Shown: one piece after another, positions 14,505 through 15,553 of the stretch | Layout: every line of letters starts with the position of its first letter | Position numbering within the stretch: position 1 is the first letter of the stretch | Assembly: GCA_001563965.1 (NCBI GenBank) | Contig: LKMS01000018.1 | Span: 1 to 15,553 of the forward strand | Origin: Haloferacaceae archaeon PL-Br10_E2g29 | Lineage (GTDB): Archaea > Halobacteriota > Halobacteria > Halobacteriales > Haloferacaceae | Length of the DNA stretch: 15,553 bases | Direction of reading: 5' to 3' | The notes under the pieces: model-generated | Told to the model about the DNA's origin: nothing | What the model saw: the letters and a program-made list of their open reading frames with translations, nothing else | Databases searched by the model: none | Program-made: the position numbers and the translations under genes

Positions 14505-15550
14505 TGACGAAACACGCGACCGAAGAGCGGGTGTTGTCGGCAATCGCCGAGCGCCGCGAGCTGGTCAACGCCGCCATCGACGAGGAGTTGCCGCTGCAGA
14601 AACCCGAACGGCTCTATGAGGCCTCACGCTACCTGCTCACCGCCGGTGGCAAGCGACTGCGGCCGACGGTGACGCTGCTGGCTGGCGAAGCGCTGGCCGA
14701 TATCGAGCCGATGAGTGCAAACTATCGGTCGTTTCCAACGGCCGACGACGGCGAGATCGACCTGCTGCGTGCGGCGGTCGCGATCGAAATCATCCAGTCG
14801 TTCACGTTGATTCACGACGACATCATGGATGACGACGACCTCCGTCGTGGGGTGCCAGCCGTCCACAACGCCTACGACACCTCGACGGCAATTCTCGCCG
14901 GCGACACGCTCTATTCGAAGGCGTTCGAGATTATGGCCGAAACCGGCGGCGACCCCGAACACGCGCTGTCGGTCATGCGGCTGCTGTCGTCGACCTGTAC
15001 CAAAATCTGTGAGGGCCAAGCGCTCGACGTCGCTTTCGAGTCCCGTGATGATCTCCTGCCCGAGGAGTATCTCGAAATGGTGGAGCTCAAAACGGCCGTG
15101 CTCTACGGTGCGGCGGCGGCCGTTCCGGCGGTGTTGTTTGGCGCGGCCGACGAGGTTGTCGACGCGCTGTACGCCTACGGAATCGACTCGGGGCAAGCGT
15201 TCCAGATTCAAGACGATGTGTTGGACCTCACCGTTCCCAGCGACCAACTCGGCAAGCAGCGCGGGTCGGATCTGGTCGAAAACAAAGAGACGTTGATTAC
15301 GCTGCACGCTCGCCAGCAGGGCGTTGACGTCGACAACTTAGTCGACACCGACCGCGTTGACGACGTGACCGAAGCCGAAATCGACGAAGCGGTCGCAACG
15401 CTCGAAGACGCCGGGAGCATCGGGTATGCGCGCAAAAAAGCGACCGCGCTGACCGAACGCAGTAAAAATCAGCTCGCGGTGCTTCCCGACAATGAGGCAC
15501 GCGAACTGCTCGAAGACATCGCGGACTATCTCATCACGCGCGGCTACTGA
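14504..15550 (+). CDS. idsA: Geranylgeranyl (or farnesyl) diphosphate synthase, short-chain trans-prenyltransferase
   Basis: This 348-aa enzyme adds isopentenyl diphosphate to allylic primers to make the C15/C20 chains used for archaeal ether lipids, carotenoids and quinones. All prenyltransferase regions are present: GGKRLRP (48-54), first Asp-rich motif DDIMD (105-109) followed by RRG (115-117), KxC-type EGQALD (170-175), and second Asp-rich motif QIQDDVLD (234-241) with GKQRGSDLVENK (250-261). Phe100-Thr101 stand at positions -5 and -4 before the first motif, the aromatic-Thr pair that limits chain length to C20 in archaeal geranylgeranyl synthases. A short hydrophilic insert (about 66-86) precedes the motif. 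It is complete at both ends and is the second gene of the rnj-idsA operon. Confidence 0.93.
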   Translation: MTKHATEERVLSAIAERRELVNAAIDEELPLQKPERLYEASRYLLTAGGKRLRPTVTLLAGEALADIEPMSANYRSFPTADDGEIDLLRAAVAIEIIQSFTLIHDDIMDDDDLRRGVPAVHNAYDTSTAILAGDTLYSKAFEIMAETGGDPEHALSVMRLLSSTCTKICEGQALDVAFESRDDLLPEEYLEMVELKTAVLYGAAAAVPAVLFGAADEVVDALYAYGIDSGQAFQIQDDVLDLTVPSDQLGKQRGSDLVENKETLITLHARQQGVDVDNLVDTDRVDDVTEAEIDEAVATLEDAGSIGYARKKATALTERSKNQLAVLPDNEARELLEDIADYLITRGY

Positions 15551-15553
15551 GGC

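Noticed and set aside
1..15553. CRISPR array, insertion sequence or defence island
   Set aside because: No regularly spaced repeats, no transposase and no cluster of recognised defence genes were seen.

Overview
The window is chromosomal DNA from a halophilic archaeon (class Halobacteria). The proteins are strongly acidic. Most genes have an AT-rich TATA-like box about 25-35 bp before the ATG and no Shine-Dalgarno, which suggests leaderless or very short-leader transcripts. Several families are typically archaeal or haloarchaeal: a pilus ATPase with a tandem-domain membrane partner, a Lrp-type HTH fused to a TRASH metal domain, archaeal RNase J, and an IdsA-type prenyl synthase. I cannot fix the genus from sequence alone.

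Layout. Positions 88-3968 (minus strand) hold a two-gene type IV pilus assembly operon: ATPase PilB, then membrane platform PilC, overlapping by 4 bp. Positions 4083-5465 (minus) hold an HD-domain phosphohydrolase and, upstream of it, a PrxQ/BCP-like peroxiredoxin. Diverging from these is a TatA-type translocase subunit (5664-5978), followed after 43 bp by a tRNA-Arg(CCU) gene (6022-6094).

Positions 6202-7562 (minus) form a damaged copper-resistance locus. A small conserved-looking protein is followed by an intact Lrp/TRASH metal regulator. Next comes a short relic of a CopA-type copper P-type ATPase: a stretch of its nucleotide-binding domain fused in frame to its last membrane helices, with the phosphorylation domain and the whole N-terminal part gone. 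From 7715 on, everything is on the plus strand: a Tat-exported lipoprotein, a 705-aa DUF255 (thioredoxin-like plus toroid) protein, an unrecognised four-helix membrane protein, a squalene/phytoene synthase family enzyme, and a 61-aa SH3/KOW-like protein. A 313-bp gene-free stretch follows, and then the coupled pair RNase J - geranylgeranyl diphosphate synthase (rnj-idsA).

How they work together. IdsA makes the C20 prenyl diphosphate for archaeal lipids, and the synthase at 11490 uses prenyl diphosphates for squalene or phytoene, so the right half has an isoprenoid theme with an RNA-decay nuclease in the same operon as idsA. The Tat lipoprotein is a probable client of a Tat translocase such as the one tatA contributes to. 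The most notable points are the copA relic beside a still-intact regulator with a shared putative operator, and the long structured-looking leader before RNase J. I found no CRISPR array, insertion sequence or integrase, and no clear new multi-gene system.
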